DNA of 64,000 nucleotides from CAZEGV01 sp964511645 (GTDB lineage: Bacteria; Bacteroidota; Bacteroidia; Cytophagales; JAAEPT01), in assembly GCA_964511645.1 (NCBI GenBank), contig CAZEGV010000002.1, positions 7,783 to 71,782 on the forward strand, given 5' to 3'. Shown here piece after piece: positions 54,079 to 61,873 of this stretch; the stretch's first letter is position 1; the number at the start of each line of letters is the position of its first letter. The notes under the pieces are model-generated. The model saw only the letters and a program-made list of their open reading frames with translations. It did not search any database and was not told the origin of the DNA. The translations under genes were made by a program, and so were the position numbers.

Positions 54079-54100
54079 CAAAGTGTAAATTTACACTTTG
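54079..54100. promoter_or_regulatory. Perfect 22-bp palindrome upstream of argG
   Basis: The arm CAAAGTGTAAA at 54079-54089 is followed directly by its exact complement TTTACACTTTG to 54100. It ends 20 nt before the argG start codon. A palindrome of this length before an amino-acid operon suggests a repressor site, possibly for an ArgR-like protein. The sequence is unlike the E. coli ARG box, so the identity of the regulator is open. Confidence 0.6.
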
Positions 54101-54158
54101 TTTATTGTATGTTAAAAAATATTTCAATTTTCTTTTTAATGATTGCCATTGACAAACA

Positions 54159-54932
54159 TCATTCTTCTATTAAAATAGAGTCGAGAACTTCTTCTATTTG
54201 AGAAGAAACACTTTCAATGTTTTGTAGCTCAATTAATTTATCTTTCAATTGAGTGTAAAATGCTGACTTTTCATATTCTGGATTATCAACAATTTCTTGT
54301 AAAGCAGTAATTTGTTCCATCCCTGTTTTGGCTAAGGCTCTAGCTCGAAGTTGTGCCACTTCCAAATCAACCAATTCAGACGATAGGTTTTTATCCGATT
54401 TTAAATACCCTTTTTTCTTTTTCTCTTTAGCGGTGATGGCTACATAGGTTTCTATTTTTTCATCATCAACTACAATAATCGTCCCTGTTGCTATTTTGTC
54501 TTCACTCATTGACAGGATGTCGGCAGATTTATACAGCCTCACATCATTAGTCACTACTGCTATATGAGCGTTCTTTTGTAATAAATATGAATTTATCCAA
54601 CCTTCTTTTCCTTCTTTGGTTAGGATGCGTAGGTATGTTTTCTTTTTCACCTCTTGGCTCTCTAGCACAGTTACCTTATTCCCGAAAGGGATAGAAACTA
54701 ACCATTTATTACCTTTTCCAGAAGGTCCGGAATTTTGATATAAACCCGCCGATTTCCATAGTGAAATTGCTGTTGTTGTCTCTACATTTTGATTAGTCTC
54801 TTCTGATTCACTTATAGTGTCAGACTTTACTTCGTCTGTGATAAATGTAGTTTCTTGTTCTGTATTTGATTTATTATCGCAAGAATTAAGTACAAATAGA
54901 GTGATTAACCCTAATAGAAATATTTTTTTCAT
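54159..54932 (-). CDS. SH3-domain lipoprotein
   Basis: 257 residues with a lipoprotein signal (MKKIFLLGLITLFVLNSC). A bacterial SH3-like part (about 60-120; ALWKSAGLYQNSGPSG and ILTKEGKEGWINSYLLQ) precedes a second similar segment (VTNDVRLYKSADILS, KGYLKSDKN), then a Glu/Leu-rich helix. SH3-type lipoproteins often bind the cell wall. It starts 1 nt after the upstream lipoprotein gene ends, so both are co-transcribed. Confidence 0.75.
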   Translation of the reverse strand: MKKIFLLGLITLFVLNSCDNKSNTEQETTFITDEVKSDTISESEETNQNVETTTAISLWKSAGLYQNSGPSGKGNKWLVSIPFGNKVTVLESQEVKKKTYLRILTKEGKEGWINSYLLQKNAHIAVVTNDVRLYKSADILSMSEDKIATGTIIVVDDEKIETYVAITAKEKKKKGYLKSDKNLSSELVDLEVAQLRARALAKTGMEQITALQEIVDNPEYEKSAFYTQLKDKLIELQNIESVSSQIEEVLDSILIEE

Positions 54933-54933
54933 C

Positions 54934-55785
54934 TTATTGAGTAACGGTAAATGTTCTTTCTGTTGTATTAAATGGACCTTCTATATAATTTCCATCTTTA
55001 TCATATAATTGGATTTTGATAGTATGTACCCCTGCTTTAAGCCCTTCTATTATATAAGGTTCCCAAGATGTAATTTTAAATTCATCTCCATCAATAGCCA
55101 CACGCACATAATTATTCCCTGCCGAGATTTCAGTATTGACTAGGTAAAAATCTAAGAAAATTTTAGATGCTTCACTGATATTGTAAGAACCTTTTGGTCT
55201 ACTATAAAATAAATGTTGTGCCGACAAGTCTATTGGGTCTTGGATTACTTTATCTCCCACCTGAAATTGGCTCAGTACATAGGCTTCTTTATGTTTTAAG
55301 CTTTCGTGGTATGAACGTGAGATGAATGCTAAGACAACGTGATTGCCTTCCTCTAATTGTGCCTTTGTAGTATAATTTTCTCCATAAACTGCCTCATAAG
55401 GTTTATTGTTCAAAATAAGATGAATATGTTGTCCTTTAGCCGAGTTAGAACAAGATTTATTGTCTGCATCAGATGTTTGTGAACCTAATTGATATTCACC
55501 ATCTATTACTTTAAATTGAAAATCTACAGAGCCAGCGTCTAAAATCTGACCAGTACTTGGCGATGCTATTGTCAATTTAGATTCTGGAAACGTTGGTGAA
55601 TCTTTTAATGCCCTAAGCGTGTATTTTTGACCTATTAAGACTCCCTCTTTTGGTTTCAGTTTAGTGTCTTCTTGATTGAGACTTAAGGAGTCTTTTTTTT
55701 CTGAATCCGAACTAGGGTTTTTATCGCAACTAGTTAGTAAAGCTGTAGTAAAAACTAAACTTGAGAATAATATTTTCATTTTCAT
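54934..55785 (-). CDS. Lipoprotein of unknown function
   Basis: 283 residues with a lipoprotein signal (MKILFSSLVFTTALLTSC), a Ser/Asp/Lys-rich linker, and a mature part of two Ig-like regions: SPSTGQILDAGSVDFQFKVIDGEYQLG, QHIHLILNNKPYEAV, HVVLAFISRSYHESLKHKEA, then NNYVRVAIDGDEFKITS and a final GPFNTTERTFTV strand. The His in QHIHLILNN could bind copper or another ligand, but this is a guess. Co-transcribed with the SH3-domain lipoprotein. Confidence 0.7.
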   Translation of the reverse strand: MKMKILFSSLVFTTALLTSCDKNPSSDSEKKDSLSLNQEDTKLKPKEGVLIGQKYTLRALKDSPTFPESKLTIASPSTGQILDAGSVDFQFKVIDGEYQLGSQTSDADNKSCSNSAKGQHIHLILNNKPYEAVYGENYTTKAQLEEGNHVVLAFISRSYHESLKHKEAYVLSQFQVGDKVIQDPIDLSAQHLFYSRPKGSYNISEASKIFLDFYLVNTEISAGNNYVRVAIDGDEFKITSWEPYIIEGLKAGVHTIKIQLYDKDGNYIEGPFNTTERTFTVTQ

Positions 55786-55874
55786 AGGGTTATATTTTTA
55801 GACTTTATATAGGGTGATTTTTTTAATGACAATTAAAAACGATAAATTCTATTTTAGCGAAAACTAAGTGTTTT

Positions 55875-56321
55875 TTAATCACGTAACTTGTCTAATAGCA
55901 TACTTAATGTTTTTGATTCCTCTTCACTTAAGGGGTCAAAAGAATTCATGAGTTCTTTAGTTGGACTATCTATTTCTTTTAATAAAGAAAGCCCTTCTTT
56001 TGTAATGCTTACATAAACTACTCGGCGGTCTTTTGTACATCTTTCTCTCTCGATAAATTCTTTGTCAAATAATTTATCCGTAAGCCGTGTCGTATTAGGA
56101 GATTTGTCAATCATCCTTTTTTTGACATTTTGCATACTCATCTTGTCTTTCGCACCTCTCAATATCCGTAGTATATTGTACTGAGCTGGAGATACTCCAT
56201 AGGGATGTAATACCTCGTTGTTTAGGTTTTTGAACCAGTTAGCCGTAAACATAATGTTGATGAGAGCCCTTTCTTTCTCGGTGTCGAAACTACTTTTAAT
56301 CTCTTGATCTATTGATGCCAT
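55875..56321 (-). CDS. MarR-family transcriptional regulator
   Basis: 148 residues from the ATG at 56321; the longer frame to a TTG at 56348 would cover the promoter boxes. The winged-helix domain is clear: QYNILRILRGAKDKMSMQNVKKRMIDKSPNTTRLTDKLFDKEFIER, split here as RGAKDKMSM, SPNTTRLTDKL and CTKDRRVVYVSITKEG, the wing. The target is unknown; the divergent region contains a palindrome suitable for autoregulation. It is followed by the lipoprotein pair 89 nt downstream. Confidence 0.9.
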   Translation of the reverse strand: MASIDQEIKSSFDTEKERALINIMFTANWFKNLNNEVLHPYGVSPAQYNILRILRGAKDKMSMQNVKKRMIDKSPNTTRLTDKLFDKEFIERERCTKDRRVVYVSITKEGLSLLKEIDSPTKELMNSFDPLSEEESKTLSMLLDKLRD

Positions 56322-56324
56322 ACA

Positions 56325-56352
56325 CAAATATAATGCTTTCCAAAGCAATTAT
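56325..56352 (-). promoter_or_regulatory. Candidate MarR promoter and operator
   Basis: TATATTTG (complement of 56325-56332) fits the -7 box and ends only 4 nt before the MarR ATG. Immediately upstream is a dyad, ATAATGCTTT / AAAGCAATTAT around CC (56331-56352). MarR proteins often bind such sites in their own promoter. Seen: boxes and dyad. Inferred: function. Confidence 0.4.
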
Positions 56353-56375
56353 TACATCGTAAGAAAATTATTTCT

Positions 56376-56520
56376 GTGATAAGGGTACTATAAGATGAAA
56401 AATATTGGAAACAAAAATTCCGATACCATAAGCTTTCCTTTTAGCAGTATTTTTAAAGCATTCGGTAAAAAAACAAAACCCAAGGGGATAAATGATAAAC
56501 ATTTACCGTACCCTTGAGTT
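56376..56520. repeat. Degenerate repeat copy and double hairpin
   Basis: ATTGGAAACAAAAATTCCGATACC near 56400 resembles the ATTGGGAACAAAAAGCCCGACC tail of the intergenic repeats with several changes. A few tens of bases on, AACCCAAGGG and CCCTTGAGTT (about 56478-56521) form a 10-bp stem with one mismatch, enclosing an AAATG/CATTT inner stem. The rest of the 269-nt gap shows nothing further. Confidence 0.45.
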
Positions 56521-56617
56521 CTAACCAGCTATGAAGTGGTAAACGTAGTACTAAATAAATTCTAGTACAATAAGCTTTCGACTACATAGATTATATTTTC
56601 GACAGATAGTTTTAAAG

Positions 56618-57490
56618 TTATTTGTCAAGTTTGCCAAAGATTTTAGAAAGTAACTCCGTTACTCTAGCAAGCGGGTTTTGGCGGATGTTTTTTTCTTCAT
56701 CAGATACCTTTAAGAATAAACCATCTAAACCTTTTTGAGTAGCATATTCTGACAAATCAGTATTGGTTACTTTATTAATGTTCATTAGGCTTCCTATGGT
56801 CTCAGTCAATACTGGCTTATCTAGTATTGCGTTATACGATGAGACGTACTCCTCATATAGTGTTGAAACAGACTTTCCTGATACTTGTACAGAGTTAAGT
56901 GCTGCTTCCATCTTTGGGTCAAAGGCTGTGACAAGAGCATTGTACGTTTTCCCTTTAAGGAAAGATGTAGCAGCCGTGTCAGCACCAAATAATATTTTAG
57001 TAGCGTCGGTAATACTCATACTAGTGATGGCATCTACAAAGATTGGTTTAGCTTTTGCTGTCGCTGCTTCTGCTGCACGATTAATGCCTAAGATTAAAGC
57101 ATCCTCCTTCCCTTTTAGTCCATTTGATTTGAATAAAGTAATAAGACCAGCTATTGGGTCTTTAATTTCTACGCCATTGTAAATAGTAGCACCAGTAATT
57201 GATTGACCACCTATTATGACACTTTTAGTTTTAAATGTACTAAGTGCATTTGCCATTTCTGGTGGTAAGAGTAATTTAACAGCAGCATCTTTAAAATAAC
57301 CATCACTAACATTAAGCCTGCTTACGGCAGTATCAACACCAACTTTTAAGGCTTCTTTTAAGCCTTTTCCATTTTCGTCATCTTCATTTCCTTGGGTAAT
57401 TTCTTTTAATATTTCTTCATCACAAGAAGTAAGCATAAGCGATGAGCTCAATACAAGTCCTGCAAAGAATATATTTTTAAATAGTTTCAT
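56618..57490 (-). CDS. DUF4197-family lipoprotein
   Basis: 290 residues with a lipoprotein signal (LVLSSSLMLTSC, Cys at 23). The mature part matches DUF4197: ALKVGVDTAVSRLNVSDGYFKDAAVKLLLPPE, AAEAATAKAKPIFVDAITSMSITDA, then DLSEYATQKGLDGLF and the C-terminal RQNPLARVTELLSKIFG. Function of the family is unknown. It overlaps the aat end by 14 nt. Confidence 0.85.
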   Translation of the reverse strand: MKLFKNIFFAGLVLSSSLMLTSCDEEILKEITQGNEDDENGKGLKEALKVGVDTAVSRLNVSDGYFKDAAVKLLLPPEMANALSTFKTKSVIIGGQSITGATIYNGVEIKDPIAGLITLFKSNGLKGKEDALILGINRAAEAATAKAKPIFVDAITSMSITDATKILFGADTAATSFLKGKTYNALVTAFDPKMEAALNSVQVSGKSVSTLYEEYVSSYNAILDKPVLTETIGSLMNINKVTNTDLSEYATQKGLDGLFLKVSDEEKNIRQNPLARVTELLSKIFGKLDK

Positions 57491-58169
57491 GATTTTTTAA
57501 TGTTTGTTGTAAGTTATAGTTTTTATCAAAATTAATGCCATCTTTTAATAATGATAGAAATTTATTTCGTGTAATCATCTCTGCTCCCATTCGTTGGAGA
57601 TGGTCAGTATACATCTGACAATCTACAAAATTAAATCCTTCTTTTGCTAATGTGTGGGACAAATGAACGAGGGCAACTTTAGAAGCGTTGGCAACTTTGC
57701 TAAACATTGATTCACCAAAAAAGCACTTTCCGATGCTTATTCCATAGAGTCCGCCTACCAACTCGTTATTCAAAAACACTTCTACTGAGTTAGCATAGCC
57801 TAATTCATGTATTGCGATATATGCCGATTTCATTTCTTTGCTTAGCCATGAGCCACCCTGTCCAATTCTAGGGGCTGATTTACAGGCCTCTATCAAGTCG
57901 GCAAAGCAAGTATTGTATCGTACTTCAAAGCCTTTGTTCCGCAAGACTGACCGCATAGATTTACTAATCTTAATTTTACTAGGAAATATGATACAACGTG
58001 GGTCTGGACACCACCATAAGATAGGGTCTTCCTTTTCATCAAACCAAGGGAACATTCCTAAACTGTAGGCGTGTAAAAGCGTGTCGGGATTGAGGTCGGC
58101 ACCTTGACAGACAATTCCTTCTTCACTAGCGGTGGTTACATCAGGAAAGTCATAATTACTTTTGAACAT
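57477..58169 (-). CDS. aat: Leucyl/phenylalanyl-tRNA-protein transferase
   Basis: Adds Leu or Phe to N-terminal Lys/Arg for N-end-rule degradation. The 230 residues include the conserved GLFPWFDEKEDPILWWCPDPRCIIF, GGLYGISIGKCFFGESMFS and FVDCQMYTDHLQRMGAEMI, given here as recognised family blocks in that order. Single-domain length is normal. Confidence 0.96.
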   Translation of the reverse strand: MFKSNYDFPDVTTASEEGIVCQGADLNPDTLLHAYSLGMFPWFDEKEDPILWWCPDPRCIIFPSKIKISKSMRSVLRNKGFEVRYNTCFADLIEACKSAPRIGQGGSWLSKEMKSAYIAIHELGYANSVEVFLNNELVGGLYGISIGKCFFGESMFSKVANASKVALVHLSHTLAKEGFNFVDCQMYTDHLQRMGAEMITRNKFLSLLKDGINFDKNYNLQQTLKNHETI

Positions 58170-58223
58170 AAGGCATCAAAAAGCCCGTGATTCATAACAG
58201 ACCTTGATTAGTTGAATGTTTTT

Positions 58224-58691
58224 TTAGATGCGCTTAGTAGCAGGGATTTTAGAAAATTCTTCTTTCATTGTTACTAAATTTACTTTTAAATCTTTTTTTG
58301 CTTTGTTAATCCAGATTAGTTCTTCCAAATCTACATATTTATCATCGTTAATATAGTCTTCCATCTCTTCTAGGTGATCGAGATCTGTAGCTTCTTCTTC
58401 TTGTTCTTTGCTGGCAACATTGGCTACCATATACATATAGGCTAGTACTTTTGCTTTTCTGTCGAGGTCTTGGTTAAGAATTGACTTGATAGATACACTA
58501 TATAACTCTTTTGTGCTACCGAGTTGATTGTGCTTGCTTTTGAAAGCATCTATTTCGGCAGTAGTGATTTGTTCGTTAAGTACCATGTGTACTCTAGCAT
58601 CAGTCTCAGGTTTTCTGAGTACACCATCAGCTGCTGACACGATAAGCGTAAGTCCTAGTAGGGCTTCGTTATAACTAAATTTAACTTCCAT
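58224..58691 (-). CDS. Small helical protein, TerB-like (tentative)
   Basis: 155 residues, all-helical, starting with a short strand (VKFSYNEALLGLTLIVSAADGVLRKPETDARV). The pattern AADG followed by hydrophobic helices and an acidic region (EEEATDLDHLEEMEDYIND) recalls TerB-like domains. Function unknown; the match is weak. Confidence 0.65.
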   Translation of the reverse strand: MEVKFSYNEALLGLTLIVSAADGVLRKPETDARVHMVLNEQITTAEIDAFKSKHNQLGSTKELYSVSIKSILNQDLDRKAKVLAYMYMVANVASKEQEEEATDLDHLEEMEDYINDDKYVDLEELIWINKAKKDLKVNLVTMKEEFSKIPATKRI

Positions 58692-58763
58692 AGTTTTGTG
58701 ATTTTCTTGTCAGAGTTAATGTAACTGTTTACTTTGTGGTTCAATTACGTAATAATCATAAAA

Positions 58764-59237
58764 TTGAGCAAAAAGAAACACAAAAATATCGAAAAAAATG
58801 TTGCCGATTTTACAATTAGCGACCAAACGGGTGATAATTTTAACTTATATGAAGTTTTGAAAGAAAAAAGAGTGCTCATTTTCTTCTACCCGAAGGATTT
58901 TACTCCAGGGTGTACAACAGAGGTTTGTGCTTTTGGTAATATGTATGATGCTTTTATATTACATAATATAGAGGTAGTGGGTATTAGTAATGATGACGAG
59001 CAGAGTCATCAAATATTTCATGCTAAATATCAATTGCCATATCGCTTACTGTCTGACCCTAAAGGAAAAATAAGGAAACAGTTTGGTGTGAAATCAAAGC
59101 TGTTTGTGATTCCTGGAAGAGAGACCTTTATTATAAATCAAGATGGTAAAGTGGTGTTTCATTATGATTCGCTGACTAAAGCAGACACCCATATTGAGGA
59201 AGCGTTAGCCTTTTTGAATAACGAAACTACGAAGTAG
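58764..59237 (+). CDS. bcp: Peroxiredoxin, BCP/PrxQ type
   Basis: Thiol peroxidase. The catalytic loop FTPGCTTEVCAF holds the peroxidatic Cys and, five residues on, the resolving Cys typical of PrxQ. Also LLSDPKGKIRKQFGV and TFIINQDGKVVFHYDSL. No ATG is in frame: TTG at 58764 (157 residues) or TTG at 58734 (167 residues) are the candidates, and I prefer the former because the extra N-terminus is not family-like. Confidence 0.93.
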   Translation: MSKKKHKNIEKNVADFTISDQTGDNFNLYEVLKEKRVLIFFYPKDFTPGCTTEVCAFGNMYDAFILHNIEVVGISNDDEQSHQIFHAKYQLPYRLLSDPKGKIRKQFGVKSKLFVIPGRETFIINQDGKVVFHYDSLTKADTHIEEALAFLNNETTK

Positions 59238-59259
59238 TTTAGGAATCCGTCAGTAGATA

Positions 59260-59375
59260 GGTGTGGTAGTAGTGGTGTTCTTTTTTTGTCATGTTGAGTT
59301 TGTCGAAATTATAGAACAAAAAATAAAAAAGATGTAGCGAATAGCCCGACCTTAAAGTTGAAGTGAATCGACAGA
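59260..59375 (+). repeat. Intergenic hairpin repeat, copy D, with inverted loop
   Basis: Left arm TTCTTTTTTTG, then GTCATGTTGAGTTTGTCGAA (59288-59307), which is the reverse complement of the core of copies A and B; the facing side is AGAACAAAAAATAAAAAAG, followed by ATGTAGCGAATAGCCCGACC. The flanks keep the usual direction while the core is turned around. It fills the gap between bcp and the SDR gene. Confidence 0.72.
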
Positions 59376-59469
59376 GGAATGAAACGAGAAGGAAGCTTCA
59401 AATTTGTTTAATAATGATGGATTGATTTTAAAAAAGTCCTAACTTAGGGCTTTGGAATAAATAGATACT

Positions 59470-60408
59470 ATGAAAAGGATATTGGTTACGGGTGGTGCAG
59501 GTTTTTTGGGGTCTCATTTATGTGAGAAATTATTAAAAGAAGGTAATGAGGTGATTTGTTTGGATAATTATTTTACGGGTTCAAAGCAAAACATTGTCCA
59601 TTTACTTGACAATCCTTATTTTGAGGTAGTGAGGCATGATGTGACGCATCCATATTTTGTGGAGGTGGATCAGATTTATAATTTGGCATGTCCTGCTTCT
59701 CCTGTTCATTATCAGTATAATCCGATTAAGACGATTAAAACGTCTGTAATGGGGGCAATTAATATGCTTGGGCTTGCTAAACGAGTGAATGCTAGGATTT
59801 TACAAGCAAGTACTTCTGAGGTGTATGGTGATCCTAAGGTACATCCTCAAACGGAGGATTACTGGGGAAATGTGAATCCGATTGGGAAGCGGTCTTGTTA
59901 TGACGAAGGGAAGAGATGTGCGGAGACTTTGTTTATGGATTATCACAATCAAAATGAGGTAGATATTAAAATTATGCGTATTTTTAATACTTATGGTCCT
60001 CGTATGAACCCAGAAGATGGGCGTGTGGTGAGTAATTTTATTGTGCAAGCTTTACAGAATCAAGATATTACTATTTATGGTGATGGGTCGCAGACTCGTT
60101 CTTTTTGTTATTATGAGGATTTGCTAAATGGGATGGTTGGTTTGATGAATTCTCGTGATGGATTTATCGGTCCTGTGAATATTGGGAACCCTAACGAGTT
60201 CACGATTAAGCAACTGGCTGAAAAAGTAGTTGAATTGACAGGGTCTAAGTCAAATATAATATATGAAGATTTGCCTTCAGATGATCCGTTGCAACGCCAA
60301 CCTAATATTAGCCTTGCCAAAAAGGAGTTGAATTGGGAGCCAAAGATTTTCTTGGATGAAGGTTTGAAAAAAACTATTCCTTATTTTGAGAAAATATTGA
60401 AAGGGTAG
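59470..60408 (+). CDS. UDP-glucuronic acid decarboxylase-like SDR
   Basis: 312-residue extended SDR enzyme: TGGAGFLGSHLCEKLL (NAD loop), LQASTSEVYGDP, and the catalytic SCYDEGKR (YxxxK). The block YGDPKVHPQTEDYWGNVNP is typical of UDP-xylose synthase, which converts UDP-glucuronate to UDP-xylose; a dTDP-glucose dehydratase would look different here. The codon mix is richer in G-ending codons than in its neighbours, which could reflect transfer. No glycan cluster is adjacent. Confidence 0.88.
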   Translation: MKRILVTGGAGFLGSHLCEKLLKEGNEVICLDNYFTGSKQNIVHLLDNPYFEVVRHDVTHPYFVEVDQIYNLACPASPVHYQYNPIKTIKTSVMGAINMLGLAKRVNARILQASTSEVYGDPKVHPQTEDYWGNVNPIGKRSCYDEGKRCAETLFMDYHNQNEVDIKIMRIFNTYGPRMNPEDGRVVSNFIVQALQNQDITIYGDGSQTRSFCYYEDLLNGMVGLMNSRDGFIGPVNIGNPNEFTIKQLAEKVVELTGSKSNIIYEDLPSDDPLQRQPNISLAKKELNWEPKIFLDEGLKKTIPYFEKILKG

Positions 60409-60684
60409 TTTTTCTCGTTTTAGAAAACATTGGATTTGATAGTATCAGATGACAGTATAGATGAGGCCACTTTATGAGGTAATACCTAGTATTTTACAGT
60501 TAGTGATGAGGGTCTGAGAAAATAGGAGAAAAGAATACAACAAAGTATAGGCTTATATCATTTTAATTTTGATATATTGTATAATTAGATTGAATGATTT
60601 TTCACTTAAAATTTAAGTGTTTAAAGCTATTATCTTCAACCAAGCGATACTAAATTCATTTTAGCTTAGTAACTTGTACTACTT
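60409..60684. other. 276-nt intergenic region with palindrome and possible MITE relic
   Basis: Between the SDR gene and tsaB. At 60603-60619 CACTTAAA and TTTAAGTG form a perfect dyad around one A. From 60556 the sequence resembles the right end of the 157-bp element (starting TATCATTTTAA, with AATTAGATTGAAT further on) and is preceded by TTA. No coding signal is seen. Confidence 0.4.
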
Positions 60685-61371
60685 ATGGCAATTTTATTAG
60701 GAATAGAGACAGCAACTCCTGTTTGCTCGGTGGCAGTATGGAGAGATAACAAGGTACTAGCTTTGGTAGAAAGCGAAGGTGAAAAAGATCATTCGGCTAA
60801 AGTAAATGGTTATATACAAAAAGCATTAGCAGAAGCAAACTTGTCTTTATCGGATTTGGATGGTGTAGTAGTTTCGGCTGGACCTGGTTCGTATACAGGT
60901 TTGAGAATTGGGGTTTCTACTGCCAAGGGCTTGTGTGTAGCTTTGGACATTCCTTTATTGGCAATTAACACATTGTTGGCAATGGCTTATGAAGGTTTGA
61001 GAAAACATCCTGATACTCAGCAATGCCCTATGATTGATGCCCGTAGGATGGAAGTGTATGCTTTAATCCAAAATGAAAAAAGAGAAATAATAGCGGAGAC
61101 AAAACCGTATATTCTAGATGAATCTTCTTTTGAGAATTTTTTAATTAAAAAAACTATTTTTATGGGAAATGGAATGCCAAAATGGAAAGAGATTTCTACA
61201 AATAATAATACTTTTTTTGATGATGAAATAAAACCCTCAGCTAAAAATATTGTAGTCTTGGGGGAGCAAAAGTTTAAGCAAAAATTGTTTGAAGACATAG
61301 CATATTATGAACCATTTTACTTGAAAGCTGCAAATGCCCAAGTATCCAAAAAGAACTTCTTACATGGTTGA
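60685..61371 (+). CDS. tsaB: tRNA threonylcarbamoyladenosine protein TsaB
   Basis: Partner of TsaD in making t6A37 on ANN-decoding tRNAs. The 228 residues have the ASKHA-like fold: LLGIETATPVCSVAVW, VVVSAGPGSYTGLRIGVSTAKGL and PMIDARRMEVYA. Its stop overlaps the DUF2480 start by 8 nt. Confidence 0.95.
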   Translation: MAILLGIETATPVCSVAVWRDNKVLALVESEGEKDHSAKVNGYIQKALAEANLSLSDLDGVVVSAGPGSYTGLRIGVSTAKGLCVALDIPLLAINTLLAMAYEGLRKHPDTQQCPMIDARRMEVYALIQNEKREIIAETKPYILDESSFENFLIKKTIFMGNGMPKWKEISTNNNTFFDDEIKPSAKNIVVLGEQKFKQKLFEDIAYYEPFYLKAANAQVSKKNFLHG

Positions 61372-61873
61372 TATTATCAATAAAGTTCAGCGAAGCGGAC
61401 TCGTTACTTTAGATTTGGAAGACTATTTCCCAAAAGAAATTAAGCTGTTTGACTTAAAAGAAAATTTATTTCAAGGCTTAGTTTTAAGGGAAAAAGAGTT
61501 TAGAGAATTTTTAAAAAGGCATGATTGGACACAATATACAGATAAGCCTACGGCAATTTTTTGTTCTACGGATGCGATTATTCCTACTTGGGCATATATG
61601 CTAGTGATGACTTATTTGACACCAGTCACAAACGATGCTTGTATAGGTACTGAAAGTGAGCTGATGTCGCAGTATTACAAAAAGATAGTGACTAAGCTTG
61701 TAAAAGAAGATTATAAAGATGTAAGAGTTGTAATAAAAGGCTGTGGCAATAAAGAGGTGCCTTTATCCGCTTACGGGGACATAGTTTCTTATTTACAAAA
61801 TACAGTTAAATCATTAATGTTTGGCGAGCCGTGCAGTACTGTTCCCTTGTACAAAATGAAAAAAAATGTTTGA
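61364..61873 (+). CDS. DUF2480-family protein
   Basis: 169 residues from the ATG at 61364, which matches family starts (IINKVQRSGLVTLDLEDYFP) better than an upstream ATG at 61334 inside tsaB. Other blocks are FCSTDAIIPTWAYMLV and VVIKGCGNKEVPLSAYGDIV. The family is found in Bacteroidota and has no known function; Cys and His residues in GCGNKEVP might bind metal. It overlaps both tsaB and uvrB (8 nt), so the three are coupled. Confidence 0.85.
   Translation: MVDIINKVQRSGLVTLDLEDYFPKEIKLFDLKENLFQGLVLREKEFREFLKRHDWTQYTDKPTAIFCSTDAIIPTWAYMLVMTYLTPVTNDACIGTESELMSQYYKKIVTKLVKEDYKDVRVVIKGCGNKEVPLSAYGDIVSYLQNTVKSLMFGEPCSTVPLYKMKKNV

Noticed and set aside
59470..60408. Genomic island around the SDR gene
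   Set aside because: Codon choice looks slightly different, but only one gene is affected and there are no mobility genes or attachment sites.
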